Assembly (NCBI GenBank): GCA_016715885.1
Contig: JADJXL010000003.1
Coordinates: 1-64,000 of the forward strand
Direction: 5' to 3'
DNA length: 64,000 nucleotides
Source: Polyangiaceae bacterium
Lineage (GTDB): Bacteria > Myxococcota_A > Polyangia > Polyangiales > Polyangiaceae
The first letter of the stretch is position 1, and the number at the start of each line of letters is the position of its first letter. Below are positions 9,516 through 18,542 of this stretch, in pieces. The translations under genes and the position numbers were made by a program. Below the pieces are notes generated by a model. The model was given only the letters and a program-made list of their open reading frames with translations. It made no database searches and was not told the DNA's origin.

Positions 9516-9740
9516 ATGAGTTCGAGTACGGATACGGTCGTTCTCTCGTTCCCGCGCGCGATTGTTCCTGAATTGCCTACCCTATCGAAGAGCTTGACGG
9601 AGCGCATGCACGGGCTCTTGGAACGGAACACCGATGGAGTGCTCACCGCCACCGAGCGTGAGGAGCTGGAGACGCTGGTGCAGATGTCGCAGTTTGCGCA
9701 GCTCTTGGCGATGGCTGCGCACAGGGCGCTCGGAACTTGA
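9516..9740 (+). CDS. Small acidic protein paired with HNH endonuclease
   Basis: A 74-aa soluble, helical, acidic protein (SLTERMHGLLERNTDGVLTA, then EREELETLVQ). It has no Cys, signal or membrane segment. Its last codons overlap the TTG start of the following HNH gene by 4 nt, so the two are translated together. Similar small proteins precede HNH genes in cyanobacteria and other bacteria, where they are usually annotated hypothetical; an accessory or antitoxin-like role is only inference. Confidence 0.7.
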   Translation: MSSSTDTVVLSFPRAIVPELPTLSKSLTERMHGLLERNTDGVLTATEREELETLVQMSQFAQLLAMAAHRALGT

Positions 9741-10159
9741 GTCGTTCGGCGATCCCTCGAAAGCTACGAGACGCCGTATTCGCGCGTGATGCCGGGCGAT
9801 GCTGCTATTGCCGATTGGCACAATTCGGGCATGGCGCAACTTTTCATATCGATCACATCATACCGCGAAGCAAAGGTGGAGCGACATCGCTGGCAAATTT
9901 GGCACTTCAATGTCCCAATTGCAGCCTTCACAAGGCCAACAAGATCGCTGCGGCAGACCCAGAAGGCGGCGAATCCGTACGTCTTTTTCACCCCCTGGAC
10001 CAGAGGTGGTCGGAGCACTTCCGCTTGAACGCCGATGGGGCCATCGATGGATTGACAGCGACGGGCCGAGCAACGATGACAGCGCTCGGCATGAACGCAA
10101 TGATTCCTCGCTTTGCGCGCGCATGCCAATTGGCGCTGGGCCTGTGGTCCTCGGATTGA
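9737..10159 (+). CDS. HNH endonuclease
   Basis: A 140-aa protein with a complete HNH/McrA-type beta-beta-alpha metal site: CCYC at 22-25, HIDHIIPRSKGG at 37-48 (H37, D39, H40), N54, CPNC at 59-62 and H65-K66. Such enzymes nick or cut DNA using a single divalent metal held by the HNH motif; the CxxC pairs bind structural zinc. The TTG start at 9737 overlaps the upstream small gene. No specificity domain is visible; residues 75-140 are a short helical tail. It stands just ahead of the cas effector operon on the same strand, separated by about 365 bp, so co-regulation is possible but not shown. Confidence 0.85.
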   Translation: MSRSAIPRKLRDAVFARDAGRCCYCRLAQFGHGATFHIDHIIPRSKGGATSLANLALQCPNCSLHKANKIAAADPEGGESVRLFHPLDQRWSEHFRLNADGAIDGLTATGRATMTALGMNAMIPRFARACQLALGLWSSD

Positions 10160-10524
10160 ACGACCGACGACCGGCATCACGGTTGCGCGACGCAGGCGAG
10201 CGAGACCAGCGCATTGCATCAATAGGGCGATGATGAAGGCTGCTCGGCAACGACGAGCCGATGCTATGCGACGCCGCTGCAGAAAAGAGGGATGACGGGT
10301 CACGGCGTGTCGAGGGGACGCGGTTGGGAGTGGGGGCGTGGAGAGCAACGGCGATGGCGGGTGGGGCTGCGGGGCGAGGAGGCGGTACTCGGTAGCGGCG
10401 AAGGAGCGTGGTTTCGAGAAACGTGTCCCCGACGTACGATTTTTCTTGTGTCCGGTGTTCGACAGGAGTACGCGCGGGTACGGCTGGAACGTGTCAGCAG
10501 ACCGCACCGAGGACTTGCACGAAC
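10160..10524 (+). other. Non-coding stretch upstream of the cas effector operon
   Basis: 365 bp between the HNH gene and cas8b. I see no coding signal and no clear terminator. It is strongly purine/G-rich in 10290-10420 and becomes more A/T-rich near 10438-10450 (GATTTTTCTTGTG). It presumably holds the effector-operon promoter. A longer in-frame start for cas8b at 10408 would encode Cys/Arg-rich sequence unlike the rest of that protein. Confidence 0.5.
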
Positions 10525-12405
10525 ATGTTGCGCGCGTTGATTCAGCTTGCTCCCAAGGTGACCACGGCATCGGACGTGCCGCTGGCGGTGCGCGAGCTGC
10601 AGGTGGTGGCCGAGTTTCCTGCGGCGGGCGAGCGCGCGTACATCATTGAACCTGGCCCCGGGGGAACGCTGCGCGCAACGGCCATCGAGGTGGACGAGAG
10701 CTCGCGATTTCGGTTTCCGTTTCGGCGTCCGCCGGGGCCTCGATCGCCACAAATCGGTCCAATTCTGAAGAGAACCATGGATCCGAAAAAGGGTGTCGGC
10801 CCCAATGCGACAACCATTGCGGCGACGCTTGCCCACTTCGAATCACTCGCAAATGCGGGCGCACCAGCGTCCAGAGTATACCGTGCCGTACTCGATTCGT
10901 TGGGCGCCGGAACTGCCGTGGAAAGAACCGCACGTGTAGGCGAAGCGCTTGCGGCGATACCAGAAAAAAAGACCGTCTACGTGTCGCTCGGCACGCCACC
11001 AGGGGACGACGCCGACTATGCGGCGCACGTGCTCGAAGTCGTCAGCAGTGAGCTTTACGGCATTGATGAAGCCACACCCTTGGCAAGGTGTCCGATTTGC
11101 CAACGAAATGCACGGTTGGGGGCGAACGCGCTTCGGGGCGCCAAGTTGAACTTTCTCAACATGGACAATCACGGCTTTTTCGCTGGATTCGACGTCGACC
11201 GAGCGAGCGATCGATTTGCCGTGTGTGCAGCGTGCGCAAGTGCCATCGCGAGCACATACATCCATCAAAGGGCGAAGCTGCGAGCATACATCGCTGGAGC
11301 TTCCGCGCTGGTACTCCCCTATATCGTGGCCCCGGCTGCCGGTGGATATGCAGCACGAACTGCCGCGGACATCCTGGACAAGATCCGTACTGGAAAAGGC
11401 ACCGATGCTGCGGAAGGCGATCTTTTGAGCGACCTTGCCGAAGAGTCGTCACTCGCGAGTTTCCACATTTTATGGGCGACAACTGGTGATTCTCTGGATG
11501 ACGTCACTGGATTCATTACGGACGTGCCGTGCACCCGGCTTGGCATTCTTTCCGCACGCAACAAGATCGCCAATGCATGGACGGGAGGAGTATTGCCGAT
11601 GCGACGAGCGCGCCCCTTCGACCTCCGGCTCTCGCTCGTTGCCGACGTATTCGCGCATCCAGGCGGAAAGCGCACGGAGCGACGAAATGGCCTTCGACTG
11701 GCAGCAGTTCGCAAACAAATTGCGCGAAGCGTCTATCTTGCCGCACCGATGGCGGTGGGGCCGTTGATGCACGAATTGCGTGACATCATTGCGGATTACC
11801 TGGTCGATCCTACGGTCGAGGAACGCTACGTTGCTTCCAATTTCACCTTCGAACCTCCGCCACCGAAAAAAGCGGGAGCGGAGGTTCGCATGAATGCTGC
11901 TTCATGGATTCGTCATGCTGCCTTGTTGCTCCATTATCTGAGGGACTTGGAGGTTTTACCCCCGATGACAAACGCAGAGCGATACGTGCCGCGTTCCGAG
12001 CGGCTTCAGAAATTGGTGACCCCGCCGAGTGGCATCGATACGGACGAAAAGATGTTCGCATTCGTCACGGGAATTCTTTTTGGACGAGTGCTCGTCGAGC
12101 AATCGAAAAAAGGTGTCAACGTCCGTTCGAATGCCCTCACGTGGCTTCGCCGAGGCACGCTGACGGGTCGTGATCTACCTGGGCTTTACGTCAAGATCCG
12201 AGAAAAATTCAGCGAATACGAGAGCGAGCGATGGTCGGTGTTGCGCGACGTCGTCACCGACGCGAGCGAGCTTGGCCGGCGCCTGGGAACGAACATCTCG
12301 CTCGATGCGGACACCGCCATGTATTTCATTTTCCTCGGGCAAGCGCTCGCAGGAGACGTCTTCAATCCCAAGGAAACACCGATGACTGCCGAGGGTGCAC
12401 CATGA
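10525..12405 (+). CDS. cas8b: Cas8b-like large subunit of the Cascade complex
   Basis: A 626-aa protein at the head of the effector operon, where the large subunit gene belongs. It has a zinc-finger-like insertion, CPIC at 189-192 and CAAC at 234-237, typical of Csh1/Cas8b proteins. The remainder is mixed and then alpha-helical toward the C-terminus (about 440-620). In I-B systems this subunit reads the PAM, contacts the crRNA 5' handle and recruits Cas3. I choose the ATG at 10525, which has GAGGA 12 nt upstream and starts the hydrophobic MLRALIQLAPKV. The stop overlaps the cas7 start (ATGA). Large subunits diverge quickly; position, zinc motif and neighbours carry the call. Confidence 0.85.
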   Translation: MLRALIQLAPKVTTASDVPLAVRELQVVAEFPAAGERAYIIEPGPGGTLRATAIEVDESSRFRFPFRRPPGPRSPQIGPILKRTMDPKKGVGPNATTIAATLAHFESLANAGAPASRVYRAVLDSLGAGTAVERTARVGEALAAIPEKKTVYVSLGTPPGDDADYAAHVLEVVSSELYGIDEATPLARCPICQRNARLGANALRGAKLNFLNMDNHGFFAGFDVDRASDRFAVCAACASAIASTYIHQRAKLRAYIAGASALVLPYIVAPAAGGYAARTAADILDKIRTGKGTDAAEGDLLSDLAEESSLASFHILWATTGDSLDDVTGFITDVPCTRLGILSARNKIANAWTGGVLPMRRARPFDLRLSLVADVFAHPGGKRTERRNGLRLAAVRKQIARSVYLAAPMAVGPLMHELRDIIADYLVDPTVEERYVASNFTFEPPPPKKAGAEVRMNAASWIRHAALLLHYLRDLEVLPPMTNAERYVPRSERLQKLVTPPSGIDTDEKMFAFVTGILFGRVLVEQSKKGVNVRSNALTWLRRGTLTGRDLPGLYVKIREKFSEYESERWSVLRDVVTDASELGRRLGTNISLDADTAMYFIFLGQALAGDVFNPKETPMTAEGAP

Positions 12406-13379
12406 GCACGGACACGAAGCTACTCCAATCGCGACGCGAAATCCTATTCTTGTATGACATTCGCATGGGCAATCCCAATGGGGATCCGGATGAGAATCGC
12501 CCGCGACAACTTCCCGACGGGACGTTTTACGTGACCGACGTAAGACTCAAGCGGTTTGCTCGCGACTACCTGAAAATGCGTGGCGAGGACATTCTCGTCG
12601 ATCAACTCGATGGGCAGGCGGTCGACTTGGCCAAACGTGTGCTCGGGTGGATGGAGGCGAAAAAGAAGGGGCAACTTACTGGATCGGAACTGGTTGGCGC
12701 CATTCTCGACGGCTTCATCGACGCGCGCATGTTCGGCTCGTCCTTGGCCATGAAACCACCGTCGAATGCAAAGAATTGGGACCCGTCACCAAGACCGAAA
12801 ACCTTGACGGGCGCGGTGCAATTCAACCACGGCGAGGTCCTGCATCCGGCCGAAGAATTGCTCATTCGAGGCACGTCCACATTCACGTCTGGCGAAAAGA
12901 AGGACGGAGGAGATCGCGAACAAGGGACGTTCACGGATTACGCCTGTTTGCGTTATGGGCTCATTGGATTTTCAGGTATCGCGAACGAGCATTCGGCGGT
13001 GTTGTCGCGCATGACCGAGAACGACTACGACCAATTGCTCGGCGCGTTGTGGAACGGCGTGCGCGTCGCCGCGAATACGCGCACGAAAACGCAGCAATCA
13101 CCACGACTGCTGGTCGATGTTCGATACAAGCCGGGGGTCGAATATCAAGTGGGCAACCTCATTACGTACGTAAAACCGATTTCTCGAGGAGACAAGGTGG
13201 ATCCGCGCCATTGGTCGAGCTGTGATGATTTCAATCTCGATGCCGCGCGGCTCGCCGGCAAGCTGGAAACCGCACATGCGGCAGGACGTATTGCAAGCGT
13301 CAACGTAACCGTAGACTCCGACGTTGCGTTCACGGGGGAGCTGCCATCGTGGTGGACGAAGCAATCGCTCGACCACTGA
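12402..13379 (+). CDS. cas7: Cas7 backbone subunit (Csh2/Csd2 family)
   Basis: A 325-aa RAMP protein. The N-terminal stretch LFLYDIRMGNPNGDPDENRP followed by VTDVRLKRFARDYL is the signature of the Csd2/Csh2 (Cas7) family, whose members polymerise along the crRNA spacer to form the Cascade backbone. The conserved downstream LIGFSGIANEHSAVL fits the central domain. The ATG at 12402 overlaps the cas8b stop, and the 3' end overlaps cas5 by 31 bp, so cas8b-cas7-cas5-cas3 read as one operon. Confidence 0.95.
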   Translation: MSTDTKLLQSRREILFLYDIRMGNPNGDPDENRPRQLPDGTFYVTDVRLKRFARDYLKMRGEDILVDQLDGQAVDLAKRVLGWMEAKKKGQLTGSELVGAILDGFIDARMFGSSLAMKPPSNAKNWDPSPRPKTLTGAVQFNHGEVLHPAEELLIRGTSTFTSGEKKDGGDREQGTFTDYACLRYGLIGFSGIANEHSAVLSRMTENDYDQLLGALWNGVRVAANTRTKTQQSPRLLVDVRYKPGVEYQVGNLITYVKPISRGDKVDPRHWSSCDDFNLDAARLAGKLETAHAAGRIASVNVTVDSDVAFTGELPSWWTKQSLDH

Positions 13380-14107
13380 CGGCCGTCCGCTTTCGGTGGC
13401 ATGCGCGTTTCGGATTCTTCTTGCGCGCAGAAGCCCCGGTCGTGGGTCTTGGATATCCGCTACCTCCACGCACGGCGGTATTGGGGCTCATTGCGAACGT
13501 GTTGGGTTTGGCAAAGGACGAGCTTGCGACGGAGCTGGCTGCGTCCCACGTAGCGCTGCTCGGTGCGTGTCCACGTACGCATTGGCACGCATGCAACCTT
13601 CGAAAAATCAAGCAAATGCGTTTCTTGCCAGCAACCTATTCGGCCAAGAAGCCACCCGACTTGTTCATGTCCGAAGAGAGCAACACGCAGTCGCGGCAAG
13701 AATGGCTCATCGAGCCGAATTTTGAAGTGATTGCGTCGCTGCCCGCTCGATGGCACGACGCATTTGCCGCACGCATGCGTGAAGCACGAACGCACTTCAC
13801 GCCTTGCATGGGCCTTTCGGAGATGATTGCGTCCGTCGAATACACGAGCGACGAGACCCTCGTCCCGCTCGCGCAGGGCACGTACCGCGTTCGATCCGTC
13901 GTACCGCACGATGCAACCACGTACATTGACGTCGATGCGATTTTGAAGGAAAAACTCCGCGTGTTGTCCATTGCGCTCCCGCGCGAGGTCACCGTGGAAC
14001 GTCGGTTCACGCATGCCACTTATTTCATCGCCCCCGACGGCAACGGACTGCCGGTGCACACCAACGGCGCCTGGCAATCCTCGGCGGGACCGGTGATGTT
14101 CCTGTGA
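13349..14107 (+). CDS. cas5: Cas5 subunit of the Cascade complex
   Basis: A 252-aa RAMP protein with the Cas5 N-terminal pattern, RFRWHARFGFFLRAEAP, then YPLPPRTAVLGLIANVLGL. The latter matches the conserved P-P-x-T-x-x-G-L block of Cas5h/Cas5b proteins. Cas5 caps the 5' handle of the crRNA next to Cas8. The start is GTG at 13349 (a second GTG follows at once) with GGGGGAG nine bases upstream. It overlaps cas7 by 31 bp and ends in a GTGA overlap with cas3. Confidence 0.92.
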   Translation: MVDEAIARPLTAVRFRWHARFGFFLRAEAPVVGLGYPLPPRTAVLGLIANVLGLAKDELATELAASHVALLGACPRTHWHACNLRKIKQMRFLPATYSAKKPPDLFMSEESNTQSRQEWLIEPNFEVIASLPARWHDAFAARMREARTHFTPCMGLSEMIASVEYTSDETLVPLAQGTYRVRSVVPHDATTYIDVDAILKEKLRVLSIALPREVTVERRFTHATYFIAPDGNGLPVHTNGAWQSSAGPVMFL

Positions 14108-16404
14108 TCGAAAAGTCCCGCATCCAAAGCCATCACGATCCGCGGCGCTTTTTAAAGCAACACGTTGCGGAAATCATTGCCGCCACGAACGCGATTCTCG
14201 AACAGCACGGGCAGCTCGCATGGCGAACACTCGGCGGCGAACGCCTCGCAATAGACCTCGCACGACTTCACGACTTGGGAAAAGCAAGTCGCTCATTTCA
14301 AGAGTACATTGCCGATCCCAAACACTGGAGCGGAGACGCGCGACGCAAAGCGCACACGCTCTTGTCGTTGGTACTGGCGACTTCGTGGGCAAAGGGTGCG
14401 CAATGTAATGACAAGGAAATGATCGAACGAGCGCTCGCGGTCAAGGGCCATCATGGAGGGCTCCCGTTCGACGACGCTTCGCTACGTGGACCGCTGACCG
14501 AAACCGAATGGCGCGATGCGCTGTGCGCAGAGATTCCTACAATCGACATGGGGGCGCTGGTCGCCGAAACGGATCTCGCACCAGCCATCGTCGTGCAAGA
14601 TCCGGTCGTGGTTATACGGCAGGTCAATCGGATTCTCATGCAAGCGCTCGATGCGTGGCGCGTGCTTCCGTCCGACGAAATGCGTCGAGCGCGGTTCATC
14701 GCGCGCGCGGGCTATTCTGTGCTGCTGGAGGCGGACAAAGCATTTCTTGCCGTGGAGCGGTCCGAAGTGCGTAGCTACCTGCACCGCGATCGCCGCAATC
14801 TTCCGGCTGCTCGTGTGGCATCGATGCTCAATTCGCTCGATCAAACGCCCATGGATGCGTTACGCGAGCGTGCGCGTAGTGCAAGCTTGGCGAGTTTTGC
14901 CAAGCATCGCGAAGAAGGAATTTTGACGCTTACGCTGCCGACAGGAGCGGGAAAAACGTTACTCGCTGCCCAATGGGCACTCGACGAGCGTGCCCGGCTG
15001 GCAGGGGCGAACGAGACACCGACCATCGTCATTGCTTTGCCCATGTTGTCCATCGTCGACCAAACCGAGAAGGTATGGCGCGAACTTTTGGATGTAGACG
15101 CCGACGACGGCGACACCTTATTACCATTTCATTCGCTTTCCGATCGAGCATACGACTGCGAGCTCGACGCCGGCACCGCAGACTTTTTCATCGATACATG
15201 GCGCAGCGAAGTGGTCATCACGACGTTCGACCAAATACTCCTTGCGCTATATTCCGATCGCGCAAAACACGCGATGCGCTACCATCGCCTTCTCAATGCG
15301 CTTATCATCATCGACGAGGTGCAGTGTGTTCCGCCCGCGTTGTGGGCAGCCATGTCGGAAGCTCTCGATGCGCTCAACAAACTCGGTCGTACGCGCATAC
15401 TCGCGATGAGTGCCACACCGTCACCTTGTTTGTCTGGTGCCACGGAAGTACTCGACGATCCAGATTCGCTATATGCAGGACTGACACGTTACGAGTTACA
15501 CCTCGAGCATGAAACCGCCATCGATTTCAATACTTTCATGACGAATACGGTGCGCTTTTGTCACGAAGCACTGTCGCGTAATGAAGGTATGCTCGTCACG
15601 GTCAACCTGCGGGCGACTGCGCAAGAGACTCTCGAAGGACTGATTGCAGCAGGATTCGATCCTTTGCTCCTGAGCGGCGACATGACGCCATTCCATCGGC
15701 TTTCGGTGATAGAGACACTCAAGCACGACCCCTCACATATCGTCGTGAGCACACAATGCGTCGAGGCGGGCGTCGACTTGGACATGCATCGTGTCATCCG
15801 TGATTTCGCACCGCTCGATGCGCTCGTACAAATTGCTGGGCGATGCAATCGCCATGCTCGACGGACGACTCCGGGCACGGTCACCGTCGCGCAGGTGCGC
15901 AATCCATTTCAGAAAGGAAAGCTGGACGCCGAGTGCATTTACGATCCAATCCTGCTGCAATGCACACGCGACACGCTTCATGGAAAAGGCCTCGTTCCAG
16001 AAGCCGATGTGTTATCGCTGTGCCGCGATTATTATGCTCGCGTTGCGGCGAGAAAGGTCACAGGTCGGCATCTCCTCGACAAGTGGGCCAGAATCGAAGC
16101 ACCGCTCGATGTGCGCGGCCTGTTGCGCGGGGACGAAACCAAACGGCAACAGGTTTTCGTGACGGAACAGGACCCAACATTGAAACCAGCGCTCCTGACG
16201 GCTCTCGACATTCGTGACCATTGGGAACGGCGACGCGCGCTCCGTGCGCTGGCACCTCGAATGGCACGTCACGTGGTGACCGTATCGCAGAGGGTCTTCG
16301 ATTCGCTCGCTACACAGACGATCGGACGAATTGGGGTTTGGCACGAGCTCTTGCCGGGGCAGTATCACCGGGTTCGCGGAATCGACTCCCGTGTGACTCG
16401 CTAA
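14104..16404 (+). CDS. cas3: Cas3 HD nuclease-helicase
   Basis: A 766-aa full-length Cas3. The N-terminal HD phosphohydrolase nuclease has RLHDLGKASRSFQEYI (H56-D57, K60), H84 and HH116-117. The superfamily 2 helicase follows: Walker A PTGAGKT at 279-285, Walker B DEVQ at 404-407, the LAMSATP motif, and motif V/VI STQCVEAGVDLDMH plus QIAGRCNRHAR. Cascade recruits Cas3 to the R-loop, where it nicks and then unwinds and degrades the target. The GTG start at 14104 overlaps the cas5 stop. No motif is missing, so interference appears intact. The gene is followed by a hairpin terminator. Confidence 0.97.
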   Translation: MIEKSRIQSHHDPRRFLKQHVAEIIAATNAILEQHGQLAWRTLGGERLAIDLARLHDLGKASRSFQEYIADPKHWSGDARRKAHTLLSLVLATSWAKGAQCNDKEMIERALAVKGHHGGLPFDDASLRGPLTETEWRDALCAEIPTIDMGALVAETDLAPAIVVQDPVVVIRQVNRILMQALDAWRVLPSDEMRRARFIARAGYSVLLEADKAFLAVERSEVRSYLHRDRRNLPAARVASMLNSLDQTPMDALRERARSASLASFAKHREEGILTLTLPTGAGKTLLAAQWALDERARLAGANETPTIVIALPMLSIVDQTEKVWRELLDVDADDGDTLLPFHSLSDRAYDCELDAGTADFFIDTWRSEVVITTFDQILLALYSDRAKHAMRYHRLLNALIIIDEVQCVPPALWAAMSEALDALNKLGRTRILAMSATPSPCLSGATEVLDDPDSLYAGLTRYELHLEHETAIDFNTFMTNTVRFCHEALSRNEGMLVTVNLRATAQETLEGLIAAGFDPLLLSGDMTPFHRLSVIETLKHDPSHIVVSTQCVEAGVDLDMHRVIRDFAPLDALVQIAGRCNRHARRTTPGTVTVAQVRNPFQKGKLDAECIYDPILLQCTRDTLHGKGLVPEADVLSLCRDYYARVAARKVTGRHLLDKWARIEAPLDVRGLLRGDETKRQQVFVTEQDPTLKPALLTALDIRDHWERRRALRALAPRMARHVVTVSQRVFDSLATQTIGRIGVWHELLPGQYHRVRGIDSRVTR

Positions 16405-16411
16405 TAACGCC

Positions 16412-16441
16412 GCAGCCCCGCCGGTACTCCGACGGGGCTGC
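16412..16441. terminator. Hairpin between convergent genes after cas3
   Basis: GCAGCCCCG (16412-16420) pairs perfectly with CGGGGCTGC (16433-16441) around a 12-nt loop. It lies 7 bp after the cas3 stop and 32 bp before the stop of the convergent gene, so it can serve both. It lacks a long T-tract. Confidence 0.65.
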
Positions 16442-16473
16442 TTGCGCACGTCAACGCGATCGATCGCTCACCA

Positions 16474-17247
16474 TCACGTCACCGGTGGCGTCACTGCCTC
16501 GGCTTGCGGCGCCTCCACCAATCTCCCCGCAGCGCGCGCCGGATACCGCGCCACCAATTCCTCGAGCGGCCCGCGCAATGCCAATGCCTGCTCCCGATCC
16601 GCTCCAGCACTCCCATGCTCCGCCATGAATCCAAGCATGTCCGCAACCACCCCAAATGCCGACGCACATGCCATCGTCGCCTTCGCCTTGCGCAAATACG
16701 GCGCATGCGCACTCTCACCATGACCAATCGCCAATGCCAATTGGTCCGTCGCCTGCGCAATGTCCAGCATCACGGAACCAAGCCCCAGCAATGCCACGTC
16801 CGACGCCGCTTGCCCCTGCGAAATGAGTAGCTGCTGCTTGCGACCAAAATCCACCTCCTGCTGATACCGCAATCGCGTCTGCCCCTCACCCGCCCCAATC
16901 AACAATAACTTTTGCAAACGCGCCGCAGCCTCGCGCTTCGCCACATCGTTCGACATCCCCGCCACACCAAGCTCCGCATTGAGCAATTTTTGACAACCAT
17001 CCCACTTGCGATCACATTCCTTCGCACTCCACGCACCCTCGATCGCGCGAGCCAACGATGCTATCCCCCACTTCAATCGAAGCTTCAATACCACCACCAC
17101 CGGCGCCTCCCCAAGCGGCTTCAGCGCATACTGATTCGTCCCTTCATATCCCGACACGTCGACGAGCCCCCACGCTCCCACCGAAAGCTCCACATCGAAT
17201 GCAGAAAATCCAGCCGCCGGCACATGCGTAAATACAAGATGCTCCAT
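16474..17247 (-). CDS. Unknown 257-aa protein, antisense inside the cas locus
   Basis: I do not recognise the family. The ATG at 17247 has GGAGG seven bases upstream and is clearly better than the in-frame start at 17304. The first 70 residues look like beta strands (HLVFTHVPAAGFSAFDVELS, then VVVVLKLRLKW). The rest is mainly helical, with Cys-containing CDRKWDGCQKLL and long Ala/Leu/Gln-rich helices suggestive of a helical bundle. No signal peptide, membrane segment or catalytic motif is seen. It runs against cas3 and cas6 and has its own upstream region, so it is probably regulated apart from them. It may be unrelated to CRISPR function or an accessory protein. Confidence 0.75.
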   Translation of the reverse strand: MEHLVFTHVPAAGFSAFDVELSVGAWGLVDVSGYEGTNQYALKPLGEAPVVVVLKLRLKWGIASLARAIEGAWSAKECDRKWDGCQKLLNAELGVAGMSNDVAKREAAARLQKLLLIGAGEGQTRLRYQQEVDFGRKQQLLISQGQAASDVALLGLGSVMLDIAQATDQLALAIGHGESAHAPYLRKAKATMACASAFGVVADMLGFMAEHGSAGADREQALALRGPLEELVARYPARAAGRLVEAPQAEAVTPPVT

Positions 17248-17702
17248 ACCCGCCTCCTCTCCACCCGCCTCAGCAGGTTCTGTCCGGTTTCGTTGCAGCC
17301 CCACGGCAGATTTTCAAACTTTTTGTAGAACAGTATCGACGAGATCGTGCGCCGGGGAAGACCAGCCGCGCCCTGGTGCGACAACGTCTCCCGTCGAAGC
17401 GGCTCGGTGACAAACGGTAACGAGAAGCCAAAGCGCCTCAGAAGAAGTCGACATGCTCCACGACCGGAATCGCGACCGGCGTGACACGTTGCCACTCCAA
17501 ACCAAAATGTCGTCGCTGCGCAGGGCCCCTCGGGAAATCGTCCAACGTGGCCAGCACCGCGACGAGAAAAGCCGAAGGTCACCCGCGCATCGTCAGAAAA
17601 AAGCTATGATCCCCGACCCCTCGCATGAAAAAGCCGACGACGAGCCGCGCCGTTCGCGCATGCGCTTGACGAACGCTCGCAAACGCTGTACCTCGCTCGA
17701 CC
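17248..17702. other. Non-coding divergent region upstream of cas6
   Basis: About 455 bp between the divergent starts of the unknown gene and cas6. No protein-like frame is convincing. An A/T-rich patch lies at 17311-17332 and a TATGAT hexamer at 17605-17610, about 93 bp before cas6, without a matching -35. It most likely holds promoters for both flanking genes. Confidence 0.45.
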
Positions 17703-18401
17703 GTGACGACATCTTCTCCGGCACCCACCCATGCTGCATTTGGCCGCTTTCGATTTTCGACTCCACTGCCGCAGGCGAACCCTCACGTGCTCGCCGCCCG
17801 CTTTCGTGGCGCCGTAGGGACCATTTTCACGAGCGATACCGCCTTTCACGGCCACGAAGGAGACCGCACCGTGCCGCGTTATCCGCTCGTGCAATATCGC
17901 TGGGTCAATCAAGCTCCTGCGATGTTTGCCATTGGCACCGCCGCTGGACGAGCCATGACGTTCCCGTGGCCAGGCACGTCCTTGCGAATCGGAGAACATG
18001 ACGTGCAGATTGCCCAAGTCGACTGGACTTCGCTCGCCATGACTCGGGCCTTTTCACGAAAACTCGTGCGCTATGAATTCCAAGCCCCGTGGATTGCTCT
18101 GAATCAGGAAAACCACGCGCGCTTTCGCAATTTGGACCGGGCCGCGCGGCGTCAGGAGCTCGACCGAATCCTCGTCGGAAATATCCTCACGATGAGCCAA
18201 GCATTCGGTTGGTTTTTCGAGCCAAGCGAAACCGTTTTTGCCGCATTCGAGCCAACACGCGAAGTGCCAACGACCGTAAAAAACGTGTCGCTCATCGGCT
18301 TCGAAGGCACCTTCGTCACGAACCTCGAATTGCCCGATGGCCTCGCACTGGGTCGCTCCGTCAGTCATGGATATGGGTGGTTCGAGCGAATGTCGAGTTG
18401 A
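17703..18401 (+). CDS. cas6: Cas6 crRNA-processing endoribonuclease (Cas6b-like)
   Basis: A 232-aa RAMP protein. Near the C-terminus LALGRSVSHGYG (about 215-226) is the glycine-rich loop of Cas6 proteins (compare G-K-S-V-S-R-G-F-G in Cas6b). The N-terminal FRFSTPLPQANPHVLAARFRG and PLVQYRW segments fit the first ferredoxin-like domain. H-containing THAAF and TAFHGHEG near the N-terminus are candidate catalytic positions. Cas6 cuts each repeat 8 nt before its 3' end, here leaving ATTGAGAC. The start is GTG at 17703. The gene is separated from cas3 by an antisense gene, so it must use its own promoter. Confidence 0.85.
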   Translation: MTTSSPAPTHAAFGRFRFSTPLPQANPHVLAARFRGAVGTIFTSDTAFHGHEGDRTVPRYPLVQYRWVNQAPAMFAIGTAAGRAMTFPWPGTSLRIGEHDVQIAQVDWTSLAMTRAFSRKLVRYEFQAPWIALNQENHARFRNLDRAARRQELDRILVGNILTMSQAFGWFFEPSETVFAAFEPTREVPTTVKNVSLIGFEGTFVTNLELPDGLALGRSVSHGYGWFERMSS

Positions 18402-18542
18402 CGTTGCGACAATGGCGTTTGCCGCGCAAACGCACAATCTGAAGACAAGCGTGAATTTTTCCAGTGCTCATGACAACGGAGGACGTCGCGCTTGACAGTC
18501 GAGCGGCAGTTCGGTGATATTCATGTCGAGGAGCTCATGAAC

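Noticed and set aside
10408..10524. N-terminal extension of cas8b
   Set aside because: Encodes Cys/Thr/Arg-rich sequence unlike the rest; the ATG at 10525 has an RBS and a hydrophobic, Cas8-like start.
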